Of a stretch of DNA of 64,000 bases, positions 1-9,790 are shown piece by piece. Position 1 is the stretch's first letter; each line of letters opens with the position of its first letter. The notes under the pieces were generated by a model. It had not been told where the DNA came from. It worked only from the letters and a program-made list of their open reading frames with translations, and ran no database searches. Source of the stretch: Symsagittifera roscoffensis (Eukaryota; Xenacoelomorpha; Acoela; Convolutidae); assembly GCF_963678635.1 (NCBI RefSeq), contig NC_087064.1:21688509-21752508 (forward strand). The letters run 5' to 3'. The position numbers and the translations under genes were made by a program.

Positions 1-536
1 TTTCGATCACAAGTTCAACCATCGCCGGCTCAACCGGAGGTCTACCTTCAGCTTTGCTCGGGAGATTTGCGAGCTCTTCTTCCCTTCTAGCTTCAATCTC
101 CGTCGCGTCGTATGTCTCCACCGCGTCGTTCTACCTTCGCAAGCTTTCGGGTTACGCGCTAGCAGTTACTCGTGGTTCCGTTGTTATTTGATTCCTCAGA
201 GTAGTTGTTGTCGTGAAATCCGGCCTGGGTCATGGTTGAAAACGCCTCTTCTTCGACCTTCATATCCGGATCATCGAAGAAGCTAGCTGACTGGTAGGGA
301 CAGGTTGTCGGTCACATCCTTGCGTTGATTTCAACTGGTCGCAGAGTCTCCTCAACATAACGTTTCAACATGTTAAAACGCAGAAACTTCTCCTTACTCC
401 AATTGGACAACTTTGACACTTTATAATTGACTTTGGATATCCTGGCCATCAAAACATATGGTCCTTCCCACGGCTCAAAAGACTTCGTCGTTTTTTACCA
501 CACCCAGTTTTTGTCACCACTAGGGTTACCCCTGTA

Positions 537-812
537 TTATCTTCCGGTAAAAGCTATTTGTCGACGATGGTCTGTTCCAATCATTTCTCTTGCGCTGCTG
601 TGTGCTTTTCGGAACTGTTCGTCTAGCCATTTGGCAAAACCATTCTTCATCATCACTTCGTCATGAGGTTTTGCGTAGAACAGGTCAACCTTATAACAGG
701 TCCTTGGGTTCTCAGCACAATACTTTGAAATAAAATCGGCCATCTTTGAGGTTGTGTAAATCGATGTGTCCATTATCGTTCGGCCTATAGGAATAAGTCT
801 TAGTTTTGTCAT
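537..812 (-). pseudogene. Integrase C-terminal region fragment
   Basis: A 91-residue ORF that continues the integrase after a frameshift. It keeps the run of the post-core region (a 'KWLDEQFRKAHSSAREMIG' helix followed by basic residues and a Gly-Arg end), comparable to the helix that follows the core in gypsy integrases. No chromodomain can be made out. The first 530 bases of the window should hold the element's 3' end or LTR, but no repeat partner is inside the window. Confidence 0.4.
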
Positions 813-1146
813 TACCCAAAAGTCGGCACATCTCTTTGATCAATTTGCCAACAAAACTTTTTTTTTGAACTGTATGACGCATATTGGGAGCTACAAACCT
901 CAGCACCCAATTCTCCACTGTTTTACGAGCCACGTCAGCAGAATCCGTCGACACAAGTGGAACTGCATTTGTGTACATTTTTAATAGTTTCCTCATTACA
1001 AGCACATAATTCGCTCTGGCACTCGTCCTCATTGTCACTGGTCTCAAAATATCTTTTGCCACCGCGCTGAATCTGATCCCGGGATCGAAATGAGCTAGGC
1101 CTTCTGCCCGCTTCGTCTTCAATTCTGGACTGCTCGGCTCAGGCAC
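712..1146 (-). pseudogene. Integrase catalytic core with two mutated catalytic residues
   Basis: A 144-residue ORF covering the rve-type integrase core. Landmarks in order: first catalytic Asp in KDILRP (D32); ANYVLVMRKLLKMY (beta strands); SADVARKTVENWVLRF; the position of the second Asp, here HTVQKK with Val (V93); GKLIKEMCRLLGNDKTKT; and YRPNDNGHIDLHN, where the third catalytic residue is Asp129 instead of Glu. The V93-to-D129 spacing (36) fits the D-x35-E spacing, which supports the alignment. With the second Asp replaced by Val, the enzyme cannot be active. It overlaps the C-terminal piece (537-812) in another frame, so there is a frameshift. Confidence 0.7.
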
Positions 1147-1265
1147 CTTTGGAATTTTCTTTCAAAGTCCGTTCTCATCGTCGGCCACCAATATCTTCGT
1201 CGTAATCTGGCCAGATGTTCTCGGTTGCAAGCTGTTCTCCACCAGTCTCCATCAAATCGAACTGG

Positions 1266-1622
1266 CTAAGAATTTTCCGCCGTTTCGCCACCGGAACTTT
1301 CGTCCGAATAGTTGGCCTGGAGCCATCTCGCTGAAACCCCTTCTTGTAGAGTTTTCCACTCATCCCATCTTGACCAGTAAGCCAGTGTTTTAGGTCCATA
1401 CTGTATGGCCTGCTCCTTCGGGATGAAATTCGTTCCTAGTGACGGCATATCAATCGTCTCATCGCATGTTACCGCCCAGAAGATTACTTGAGCGATCGCT
1501 TCATCTTCTTTCTGCTTCTGCGCAACTCCGTCTAGCGTTCGTTTCCATTGAGTCGACTCGCTGTCGTCATCTCCATTCGCCGCTGTCACATTGAAACTTG
1601 CAACCGTTTCCGATACACTCAT
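1266..1622 (-). pseudogene. Pre-integrase linker of the gypsy-like pol
   Basis: A 118-residue ORF holding the segment that usually lies just before the integrase zinc finger in Ty3/gypsy pol: 'QKQKEDEAIAQVIFWAV', then 'KTLAYWSRWDEW' (about residues 78-89) and a basic Arg-Trp-Leu end. Many elements read 'Q..D..I..v..W' and 'yw..WD.L...+gvL.r.' here. No complete HHCC finger follows. A separate short ORF at 1567-1878 overlaps the start and may carry the preceding linker, but I cannot assign it. Confidence 0.5.
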
Positions 1623-2158
1623 AGAGACAAACCGAGATCGTTTTGAGACAAACCGCAGTTACGTCACCGTCCATTTTTTTTCGCAATTTGCTCCCATAGT
1701 GATCGTCATATTTAGCTGGGCACCCTCCTTCATCGGATAGGACTTCTTCTGATTGCTCGACGGCAGCTGCTATCTTCGCTATCAGCTGCCTTCTCTTCAT
1801 ATTCTTCGAATCATCTTCTCTTTCTCTGTTCCCTCCAGGACCATCGGGAGTCGAGAGCAGATAAGGTATGGTAACCATGGAACCCTCTTTCGTTCCTATC
1901 CACAGGAAATCCTATCGTGGCTGAACGTCAATATGCACTGATGTTCCTTCAGCGATCGAAGCCCGATAACCATCTCTGCTTTCAGTTTCGGAACTAGCAT
2001 ATCAAAATCTTTGTCAAGGCCCCCAATTTCAGACGGCCGGTGATACATCCATCCACCTTCGTTTCTTGTCCGTCTGATGTCTCTAGTCTGCCCCGGTACG
2101 GCTCAATATCAGAGTAGTCCAATAAATCTCGAGCTACATCTGTCCGAATGAGGTCAGT

Positions 2159-2611
2159 CTAGTCCCCCGTATCTAGCAAGGTCTCCTCGACTTGGGTTCT
2201 CCCTATGCAAGCATCTACGACTACCCCACGGGGTCCGTAGATATCGTGATTACTTTCCGCTCGCTCGTCACGTACCTGAGGTTGCTCCCTCGTTTCCTTC
2301 CTGGGAGAGGTTTCTGTGCACCGAGATACTCGCTCCATATATATCATCATATCCTGCATCTGCGAAGCCACCTGATCCAGTCGTTGAATGGTGGTCGTCC
2401 GCATCCCTGTCATCAACTCATCGTGTCTCGAGTTCTGCATCTCGATCTGTTTTGCCATCTCACTCTCCCGCAATCCCTGCGTTTGCAAATGCATAAACAT
2501 CGCTATCTGGTCCAGTCTCTGATCCGTCCTCGTCTGCAGTACTGTCAGATCGGCCCGTTTTTTCTGCGCGTCACCGACCTCTAAACCGTCTCTGACCGCT
2601 CCAAACATCAA
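2159..2611 (-). pseudogene. Gag C-terminal coiled coil plus start of aspartic protease
   Basis: The 150-residue minus-strand ORF begins with a heptad-rich helical stretch (repeated 'RLDQIA/VASQM' segments, residues about 30-95), then a charged linker. It ends VEETLLDTGD, where residues 147-149 form the DTG catalytic triad of retroviral-type aspartic proteases. The stop comes one residue after the DTG, so the rest of the protease is cut off in this frame. It lies between the Gag-like piece and the integrase pieces, as expected for PR in a Ty3/gypsy element. Confidence 0.6.
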
Positions 2612-2713
2612 GTCTGGTACACTCGGTATCTCATGAACTTAGTTTGGTCGTCTTCTGCTCATCGCTCTGGCAGTTTTGTTAGCCACTTCCAGAAAGTGTG
2701 ATCGAGCCACCAC

Positions 2714-3148
2714 CTAGGTGAAGTTTTGAAGCTCCTCGTTTAGAAGTAGCTCCTGCAGTTCCGCATCAAATCTGCCATAAATGAACTGTTCACGATTCAA
2801 GTCGTCTCTCGTTTGTGCACCCATGTTCAAGTTCGCCACATCACCTAGCGATCTGACTCGCCTCGAAAACTCTCTATGGCCTTCCTTGTCGCCCTGCGTG
2901 AGGCTTTTGATCACAGCCCCGGCTGCAGCTCGTTTCTGGAATGTCATCAACCGCTGATCAAGCTCGACAAGCATTCTCGCTAATGTCGGCCCAAGGAAGC
3001 CATCAACTTCCTCCCTGAAGTGATTCGACTTACTCGTGAACGCGTCAAGCGCCCAGTCCGTTAATTTGGTGGGCATCACCATCTTTGCCTGTATCGTTTC
3101 GAAGCTGCTGCATTCTTGACTTAAATTCCGAAAATTTGTTTGGATGTA
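2714..3148 (-). pseudogene. Gag-like capsid fragment
   Basis: About 145 residues on the minus strand. The open frame extends into the G-tract at 3160-3172 but has no real ATG there, so the true N-terminus is missing. The second half shows the pattern common to retrotransposon capsids: an EFSRRVRSLGDVA stretch, then a charged linker and REQFIYGRFDAELQELL, matching the usual 'F..R+..L...A......R+....QFI.G..d..L...L' Gag signature. The family and capsid role are inferred from this pattern. The fragment ends at a stop near 2714, about 100 bases before the next piece in another frame. Confidence 0.6.
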
Positions 3149-3150
3149 CT

Positions 3151-3352
3151 TAACAATTGCCCCCCCCCCCACCCCCCCTTGAGAAAGGGGGGCAATTGTT
3201 CAGTAGATTAATATAATGCATTTTAGAGCAATCAGATTACAGTAAAATTCGAATTTCAAATGAAAAGCGCTAGTGCTATTTACTGCTTTTATCAATAGGG
3301 GTGGCAATTCTTAAGTAGATACCAAAGGGAGGGCGATTTTTAAGTAGATTCA
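3151..3352. repeat. G/C-tract hairpin and three degenerate 'ggcaattgttnagtaga' repeats
   Basis: taacaattgccccccc (3151-3166) is the inverted complement of ggggggcaattgttca (3187-3202), giving a 16-bp-arm hairpin around a C-run. The right-arm sequence recurs as direct, diverged copies near 3297-3320 and 3328-3352. The tract marks the truncated 5' border of the gypsy-like element. Confidence 0.7.
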
Positions 3353-4281
3353 TTTCTTTTAGAACATTTGCTTCGCTGTTAAGACCAACAAGAAATTATT
3401 GTTTTTGAGCCAATTCCTTTTAAAGATATTTTTTTTTCAGTTAATTCGTACAGTTAATTCACCATATTCAAGCAATTATGGCCTCATTTGTGAACGAAGG
3501 AAGGAATTTCCAAAACATCAAAAAAAATTTAAAAGCTAATTTTTTTAATCTTTTTTCCTTTTTCAACTAAATTTCCGTTAGAGGGTGATGAAGTTAGTTT
3601 GGTGAGAGATTAAAAGGAGTAAATTTAAGTACATTTCCAGAGAATTAAATTGAGAGTTTAGGTACAACTGATTCTCCTTGTGGTTTGTAAATTCCGTGTC
3701 CTTTAGTCTGGCATACGGAAAATTCTACACCAATTTTTCTCGAAATGGAGTTTTTATTTTGATTACGGACCCATAGGGCTTCAATATGATATTACACTGA
3801 ACCCCTGATAACTTTTCTTGGAGAACCTACAATTGGGCGAAAAATAACACTACGTAATCTTTAGTTCCTTCTCGTCGCGTAAGTGGTGTGATCAGAACTA
3901 AAAAAAAGCTTTAATTTTTCATGATTACTTGAGATTGGATTTTTAAACTGTTCTATTGAGATTTGATTTTATTTATTTGCCTAGCAATTGATCGTATAAA
4001 CATGCTAGAATAAATTCAGATTGCTTGTAGTAATATATTTGAAAAAAAAGTCACGAAGTTTATGGGGGTATATAACTGGTTTGATGATATTTTTAATTCA
4101 CGAGTCGAAAATACAGAGAAGTTGATATGCTCTTTTCGAGAAATTGATTTTGAATTATTTAGGATTTATGAATTACAATAGGGGGTGGTAGACAGTTAAC
4201 AAGAGTTGTTCAAACATTTAATTATACGTTTCCATTTTGTCATTAGGTTAAACAAGAATTTAAACAAGAAAAAACTGAATT
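3353..4281. other. AT-rich intergenic DNA upstream of the B-box gene
   Basis: Homopolymer-rich, with no ORF or repeat I can support. It should contain the promoter and 5' UTR of the gene at 4282. A pyrimidine-rich stretch ending in 'attag' near 4239-4245 could be a 3' splice site or trans-splice acceptor just upstream of the first ATG, but this is unproven. Confidence 0.4.
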
Positions 4282-6126
4282 ATGGAACTTTGCCTGGCCT
4301 GTTATTTTTTTGAGTTGCATGGAAGTAGCTTTCATTTAAGATTGCATGTTTTGTCTGCTATGGCTGAGAAGGAAGCTGAAACAGTTTTAACCACTGTGGA
4401 GTCGCCAACGAGTGATACAGTTTTGGATTCTGAATCTGATCCAGTCTTAAATCAATGTGAGTGTTGTGCTGAAAAAACTGAAACCGATAAACTGTTCAAA
4501 TGTTTAACTTGCGACAAAGAGTCAGATTCTTCAGGTGCGGCAACGTACTATTGCGATGCATGTATTGCGCCTCATGCTAAAAAAGGCCATGAAATCGTGG
4601 ACCATAAATCACACAAGCCTGCTTTATGTTCAGATCACAGAAGCATATGTTCATTGTTTTGCACGAGCTGTGATGTATTACTATGTATGGCATGTGTTGC
4701 GAAACATAATAATCACAGTATTATGTCGCTGAAAGAAAAGGCTTCTGAAATTAGGTCAGAAGTTTTCGATAAGTTATCTGAGCTGGAGCAAAACGAAAAG
4801 TGTGTTCGAGAAACGAAGGCTCGTCTAACTGAAAATCGAGATACCTACAGAACTGGATATGAAGATTTGGTACAAAACGTATCCTTCGAACTCGACAAAA
4901 TTAAACAGAAGATACTAAACCGAATCAAAGTCGAACATGAAAACGTAATGGAAGTCGGCACGGAATCTGAGGGCAATCTAGAATTGCTGCTCAAAAGTGA
5001 AAAAGATCTGCGTGATTTACTTTCCCAGTCAGATGGTCAAATGGTCTCTAAATACCCAGATGTGAAGAATCAAATAGGGACTGTAAATGAGACTCAGCAG
5101 AAGTTAACTGGCCTCAAAATTGAACACATAAAGCACAAGTTTGACGCAGACGAATTCGTCACAGCAGCGCAAGACGTCCTGAATCGATGCAGTGAAAGAA
5201 TTGAAATGCCTTTACTGAAAAGTGTGTTTAACTCAGGAACTTCGAGCAAGAGCGAGAGTACGAAAAACATTAATTCGGAATCGGCTGAAGTTGTTGATAC
5301 TTCAGACAAGGAGAACTTATCCGACGATCATTTTGTCTATCTCCGAAATTGTGAGAGCATTTACAGCGTCTATGCTGTGGATAATGAAGTTTTTGTCTCT
5401 GAAATCAAATTTATCGAATCCAAAGAACATGATTCTACGAGAACAGTAAGAACTGTACTGGGGAAGTACACCTGTCCAGAAAAGGTTGAAAAGCTTCTCG
5501 TCTATCCCCATTTGTCATCACATACAATATATACCCAGACTGATCAGTTCGATTTGGCTTTTGAGATACGATCCAAAACCTTTAAGTATTTCAATCTACA
5601 ACATGTTTCAAATCCTGACCAACTGTTGGTGATCAGTGATGATTCTGAGTATCAGTATAAATGGAACTGGGAGAAGAAGAATATAACCGGTACCGATACA
5701 TGTGTTGATGGCTCAATTCTATGTAAATTAAAGCCTACTGTCAAAATGACATATTATGATAATTACTGGTCCCACTTTGTTACAATAGATAACGATATAC
5801 TTTCGATAAAAACCCACGGTTTACGTAGCACGCTTCGTCTTCAATCAATAATTCTCAAAGAGAGTGTTCACAAAGTTAAACAGATTGATGCTGTGTCGAG
5901 AGTGAACGAAAGAATTCTCATTTGGTCTCTGCTCACCAAAAACATCACTATGCTTAATGCAAATTCAACGCAAGTGGAGTGCGTTGTACCATTTGGCTCC
6001 GAGTTCACTTATTTCTCCATACCATTATTGGGAGCCAATGTTCAATTCCTCGTGAAAGCTAAGCTTACAACATCTCAGAATAAGCTAGAAGATAAAGAAG
6101 TGTTCATGGTCCGAAAACTGAAATAA
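4282..6126 (+). CDS. Double B-box, coiled-coil (TRIM-like) protein, RING-less, single exon
   Basis: An intact 614-codon ORF. Residues 59-108 form a cysteine/histidine cluster fitting a B-box1-type finger (C59, C62, C74, C77, C91, C94, H103, H108). Residues 116-145 match the B-box2 pattern C-x2-H-x7-C-x2-C-x4-C-x2-C-x3-H-x2-H (C116, H119, C127, C130, C135, C138, H142, H145). Residues about 150-300 are charged and heptad-like, a probable dimerising coiled coil. About 310-350 is a Ser/Glu-rich linker, and 350-614 is a beta-rich C-terminal region I do not recognise. In TRIM proteins this layout follows an N-terminal RING E3 ligase domain; none is present, so ubiquitin-ligase activity is not implied. 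Translation may start at the second Met (4360, MAEKEAE), because the first 26 residues are hydrophobic and unlike the acidic region after them. The ORF is far longer than chance in this AT-rich DNA. Confidence 0.85.
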   Translation: MELCLACYFFELHGSSFHLRLHVLSAMAEKEAETVLTTVESPTSDTVLDSESDPVLNQCECCAEKTETDKLFKCLTCDKESDSSGAATYYCDACIAPHAKKGHEIVDHKSHKPALCSDHRSICSLFCTSCDVLLCMACVAKHNNHSIMSLKEKASEIRSEVFDKLSELEQNEKCVRETKARLTENRDTYRTGYEDLVQNVSFELDKIKQKILNRIKVEHENVMEVGTESEGNLELLLKSEKDLRDLLSQSDGQMVSKYPDVKNQIGTVNETQQKLTGLKIEHIKHKFDADEFVTAAQDVLNRCSERIEMPLLKSVFNSGTSSKSESTKNINSESAEVVDTSDKENLSDDHFVYLRNCESIYSVYAVDNEVFVSEIKFIESKEHDSTRTVRTVLGKYTCPEKVEKLLVYPHLSSHTIYTQTDQFDLAFEIRSKTFKYFNLQHVSNPDQLLVISDDSEYQYKWNWEKKNITGTDTCVDGSILCKLKPTVKMTYYDNYWSHFVTIDNDILSIKTHGLRSTLRLQSIILKESVHKVKQIDAVSRVNERILIWSLLTKNITMLNANSTQVECVVPFGSEFTYFSIPLLGANVQFLVKAKLTTSQNKLEDKEVFMVRKLK

Positions 6127-6248
6127 ATTTGTAAATATAGAAGTTTGTACATAACGCTTATCGGTCACATAGCAAAAGTATTAGACCATTATAATTCGAG
6201 CATCAAATTTTATTTGCGTTTTACACGAATTCGGTCAGATGTCATTGA

Positions 6249-6254
6249 AATAAA
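6249..6254 (+). promoter_or_regulatory. Candidate polyadenylation signal AATAAA of the B-box gene
   Basis: AATAAA lies 123 bases after the stop codon at 6124-6126. Another AATAAA overlaps the stop (6122-6127) but is too close to be the likely signal. Confidence 0.4.
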
Positions 6255-6799
6255 AACAGATCATCATAACTGCTGTCAAAATTTCTTCCAGAAATTCATT
6301 GGTTCACCTTTTTAGGCCGAAAATCAATCTATCTATACATAATGAAACTGGCCTTTCACTTGACACATGTTTAAGAAATCGCTTTGTTGACATTGTAATT
6401 TACCTATTTCTTGCAACCTTTTTTTAAACTGAATTCCTGGTTTTAAATGTAATAAAAGAATGTTGACAAACATTTGTTTATCTAAACGAAAAATTAAATG
6501 CAAATTTCCAAGGTCATTATACAGTTTTCACCATACATCTGTTGTTGCGCAGCGCGAATGCTTGAACTCCAGTTTTTTTCGCAACGCAAACTTTTAAAAA
6601 TCAAGTTTAAAAATAAGCAACCTTATGATCGTGTGTTTCCAGGGTTTTTCCGGGGGTGCAAATCTGGCCTCAAAATTTGACCACCCAAATCTTGTACGAG
6701 ATACAAGTTTTTTGTATTTTTTCGAACATCTTCAAACAATATCGTGCAATTTGAAATTACATACCTATATTCTATGGTGGAATGCTATCAGGATACTCC
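6255..6799. other. AT-rich intergenic DNA
   Basis: Contains only short ORFs with no recognisable domain. A small GC patch near 6545-6565 (gttgcgcagcgcgaatg) is the only compositional change. Confidence 0.4.
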
Positions 6800-7450
6800 C
6801 AAGGATTGCAAATCTCGCTTCTAGATATGACTGCTGAATATGTTTTAGATTCCGAGGTTTGTCTATTTCAATTAATATTTCAAAAACTATTTCAAAAACT
6901 TGAACTCGTTCTCATTGTGGATGATGTGACTTTATTCACAAGTTTTGCAAATATAGACTCCAATAATGTCTGCTCTCAGCCTCTTTAAGCTTCCGAGATT
7001 TGGTTTTTTTAATTTTTTTTTCTGAATTTTTCAAAAAACTAAGATGTGAAAAAATACTTCTTTAATTTTGAAAGGTTCGCTTACATCGAGTGGTAATGTC
7101 AGGGCAAACCCAGTGATTGAAAAATTGGCCACCAATAATGACTGTATCAGAAATTCAACATTTCGAAATATCGTCTTATCAAAAATTTTCGTGAAGCTTA
7201 TATTTAAAAAGTGCGACTGAAATTTTGAAATTCTCAGCCCTAAAAAGTTGGTGATGTCAGTGTGCTCTGAAAACTAGCAAGTGCGGCAGACAAAGTTGAC
7301 TTATCAAACTCTTTCAGCTTCGAAGATATGACGTTTTGTATAATTTTATGAAAATTCCAAAAAGAACTTGCATAGAAAAAAGTACTTCTCAGAAACTCTC
7401 GACCGTGTGGTGTGTGACGTCAAGGTACTCCCATGGGAAGTGCTGCACGT
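6800..7450. repeat. Diverged ~165-bp tandem repeat, about four units
   Basis: A phrase of the form 'agcttcgaagatatga' followed about 100 bases later by 'gtggtgatgtcag' recurs at roughly 6815/6915, 6985/7090, 7160/7250 and 7315/7410, with related spacers in between. Units are strongly diverged, so this is an old satellite-like array. It has no ORFs. Confidence 0.5.
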
Positions 7451-7845
7451 TTGTCTTTAAAATGTGACGGCTTAAATTGCTTTTTGAAAGTTTATCTGAT
7501 AAAACGAGTTTCTAGTTTTTATGATGTTTGAAGGTTAAGAAAAATTGTTGCTAAGAAATTTATTTCTCAAAATTTTGTCCGTAAATTCCGTCAAAAATGG
7601 CTAGTTAAAAAAAGTCGCAATTTGTCTGAAGAAAAAAAACCACCCGAGCACAAAAATTCCGTTAGTTTCGTTGCGAAAGTCAGAAAAAAAAATAGATTAT
7701 TTTGAAATTTTCGGTTCCGTTTCAACATATATACTAAATTTCTATGCCAATCTTTTTCCGCTTACCCAGAAAAGAACTTGATATATGGGAAAAAAATCTG
7801 TCGTTAAATCTGTCGAAAATTTCCCATTAAAATGCTGTCGTAACC

Positions 7846-7883
7846 TTCAGGGCTTCGTCCCGATACGAGCAGTCTTGTTTCTG
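7846..7883 (+). repeat. Hairpin repeat family, copy a
   Basis: Reads ttcagggcttcgtcccgata followed by cgagcagtcttgtttct. The core can pair with itself (agggc with a partly degenerate partner). Other copies are at 8477, 9500 and 13638. Confidence 0.6.
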
Positions 7884-8476
7884 TTTGAGTTCATTGACTC
7901 ATTTCCAACTGTCTATGGGCTATGTTTTCGGCTTCGGCCTCTTATTGCTCAATTTGAATGAATGTGGTCTATAAAAAATTGTGTCTTAAATTCAAAAATG
8001 AAAATTTTGTCTCTGGAAAAGTTTTCATTTATCGTTCTATTCAACGTTTTTTGTCTAAAGAATTCAAGCAGTAGCCTATCATTTATCAGGAAATATGGTT
8101 CTTCTGGCTATATTTTGAATGCTTTTCTCACGGTAGCGAGTCTGAAGGCTAAAGTATCCCATTTTAAAACTTGAGCTGTAAACTTGAGTTTTTTTCAGCT
8201 TAAGTTACTGTTATTTTTTTCTATTTTGAGTTTGTAAAATGGGGATATCAATATTGTCAATTTAGGATAAATAATGCGAGCGCTGTGTTTGTAAACTTAG
8301 TTAAACGCGTAGCGTAGGCGACAAAGTGACTCATCTAGAATTTATTCCAAATTGAATTTAATTAAATTAACTGGTCCAAAAAAAAACAACTAGATTCAAA
8401 ATGTTACCCTTTGTAAATGAAACTTTATAACAATTTGACAACTGTTTCAGTCGGAACCTGTAAGGGCAATCGGAGT

Positions 8477-8514
8477 TTTCAGGGCTTCCTGTTGATAGCT
8501 AGCAGTCTTGTTTT
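8477..8514 (+). repeat. Hairpin repeat family, copy b (degenerate stem)
   Basis: Shares ttcagggctt at its start and tagcagtcttgtttt at its end with the other copies, plus 'cagtcggaacctg' about 25 bases upstream. The second stem strand has decayed. Confidence 0.5.
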
Positions 8515-8560
8515 AATGAATGGTCATCTGTCCTAAACTGCGCGCATTATGATAGATTTG

Positions 8561-8620
8561 CTTCGTCTAGGTCATTATTTTCTTCGTCAAGGTCATTATT
8601 TTCTTCGTCAAGATCATTTA
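8561..8620. repeat. 21-bp tandem repeat, 2.9 copies
   Basis: Units start at 8561, 8582 and 8603 with the consensus cttcgtcaaggtcattattt. It lies about 130 bases upstream of the TPK1 start codon, in the probable 5' region. On the minus strand it reads as an acidic Leu-Asp-Glu repeat, which is almost certainly not translated. Confidence 0.85.
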
Positions 8621-8750
8621 AATACCGTGTGCGCATCCGCATTTCATGTAAAAGAGTAGTTAGCGTGAATAAAGTGAGTAAGATTAGTAAAGTGCCCAAA
8701 TTAACGTGTGTTGCAGATGTGATGCGTCGATTAATCTCTGAATAAATTGA

Positions 8751-8964
8751 ATGAGAATGACTGGTCAAACAACTCACTGGTATCCAGAGAGACTCCTGAT
8801 TCCCTCTTTATTGGAACCCCACTCTCTGATTGTCCTGAACAACCCCCTGTCCAAATTGGACCCTCTGTTTTCCCAGTTGTGGAAGAAGTCCACCTTGAAG
8901 GTGGCGGCTGATGGCGGTGCGAATGTGCTTTATGACATGTGTCTGCTGCCCGACTTCGTTGTAG
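8751..8964 (+). CDS. TPK1: Thiamin pyrophosphokinase, exon 1
   Basis: First exon of the enzyme that transfers pyrophosphate from ATP to thiamin, giving thiamin diphosphate in the cytosol. It encodes residues 1-71 plus the first base of codon 72. After a short N-terminal extension, LIVLNNPL opens the Rossmann-like domain, and VAADGGANVLYD (D54-D62) is the conserved 'DGGAN.LYD' nucleotide/metal-binding motif. LPDFVVG is where animal TPKs run into 'GD.DS'. The frame continues into GTATTC, a good 5' splice site at 8965 (phase 1). Two close ATGs (8751 and 8757) are possible starts; the first is used here. No function other than TPK is plausible once exon 2 is added. Confidence 0.9.
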
Positions 8965-9023
8965 GTATTCCCATAAGTTTATATCTGGAATTATATTTGG
9001 TGCATAATTATGTGCATTGCCTG

Positions 9024-9300
9024 ATAATAAGCAGAACGCGCACAAGTGCAGAATTTGTTGTTTCGTTAGAAAGGTATCCTTCGAAGTGTATTGAAAAAAT
9101 TGGTTAATTAGCAGAACACACACAAGAGCAGGTTTTGCTGTATTATTAGAAAAATGTCCTTAGAAGTATGTTAAGAACGCGCACAAGAGCATCATTTGTA
9201 AAACGCGCTTAAAATCAGAATTGGTTGTGTCATTAGAATTATATCCGTAGAAGTATATTGACAAAAATGGTTCATAAGCAGCATGCCAACAACAGCAGAA
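9024..9300 (+). repeat. Diverged ~75-90-bp tandem repeat, block 1 (intronic)
   Basis: Each unit contains a 'cagaacgcgcacaagagcag' core, then 'ttgtttcattagaa', then 'tccttcgaagtgtattga'. Units are recognisable near 9030, 9110, 9175 and 9275. Block 2 at 9545-9790 continues the same family. Confidence 0.65.
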
Positions 9301-9499
9301 TGTTTTTTGTTCCGATTTTCTAAGAAAACGGAATATTTATGCTCGGTTTGGTTTTTTTCAGTTTTATTATACCTCCTTGGAGATACCGATTTCCTGAGTT
9401 CCAATTTAAAAAGATATTTTTCCTCCAATTGTTTTTTGTAAAGTTCTGGGGGATTTGAAAATTGCCAAATTGGTCATGTTCTAGACTAAACTATAGGAC

Positions 9500-9547
9500 A
9501 GTCTGAACATTCAGGGCTTTGCCCTGATATACGAGCAGTCTTGTTTT
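9500..9547 (+). repeat. Hairpin repeat family, copy c (best stem)
   Basis: Contains tcagggctttgccctga, a perfect 7-bp stem with a 3-base loop, followed by tatacgagcagtcttgtttt and preceded by cagtctgaacat. It lies between the two intronic repeat blocks. Confidence 0.75.
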
Positions 9548-9790
9548 ACCTTAAAAAGGTATTCTTCGAATTTTATTGAGAAATTTGGTTAAACAGAACG
9601 CCAACACGTACAGAAATTGTTTTATTTTTAAAATGTACCTTTGGAAGTGTACTGCTTCATAATCAGAACCGCACAAGAGCAGAATTCGACGCTTTCGTTA
9701 GATGTATCCTACGAAGTGTATTGAGAATATTGCGTCATAAGCAGCATACGTACAAGAGCAGAGTTTGATTTGTCCTTAAAAGTATCCTGA
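9545..9790 (+). repeat. Diverged ~75-90-bp tandem repeat, block 2 (intronic)
   Basis: Same unit as block 1, with cores near 9592, 9665 and 9745 ('acaagagcagaattcgac', 'tacaagagcagagtttg') and the 'tcctacgaagtgtattgaga' spacer. Confidence 0.6.

Larger units (their letters stand above)
1..3148 (-). mobile_element. Decayed Ty3/gypsy-like LTR retrotransposon, internally deleted
   Basis: Reading the minus strand from about 3150 downwards, the order is Gag-like, coiled coil, protease active-site motif, pre-integrase region, integrase core and integrase C-terminal part. That is the gag-PR-(RT-RH)-INT order of Ty3/gypsy elements. Only about 540 bases lie between the protease motif (about 2160) and the pre-integrase ORF (1622). 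RT plus RNase H needs roughly 1.5 kb, so this part has been deleted. Frames change between every piece and stops interrupt them, so the copy is dead. The 5' side stops at a C/G homopolymer (3160-3187) and the 3' side runs off the window, so no LTR can be seen. GC content is visibly higher than in the flanking AT-rich DNA. Confidence 0.75.
7451..8560. other. AT-rich intergenic DNA with two small hairpin-repeat copies
   Basis: No gene is recognised. Two members of the 'ttcaggg...gagcagtcttgttt' repeat family lie at 7846-7883 and 8477-8514. The rest is A/T-rich. Confidence 0.5.

Noticed and set aside
8547-8777. Minus-strand ORF with an acidic Leu-Asp-Glu repeat
   Set aside because: Created by the 21-bp tandem repeat and lying opposite the TPK1 5' region; no other coding sign.
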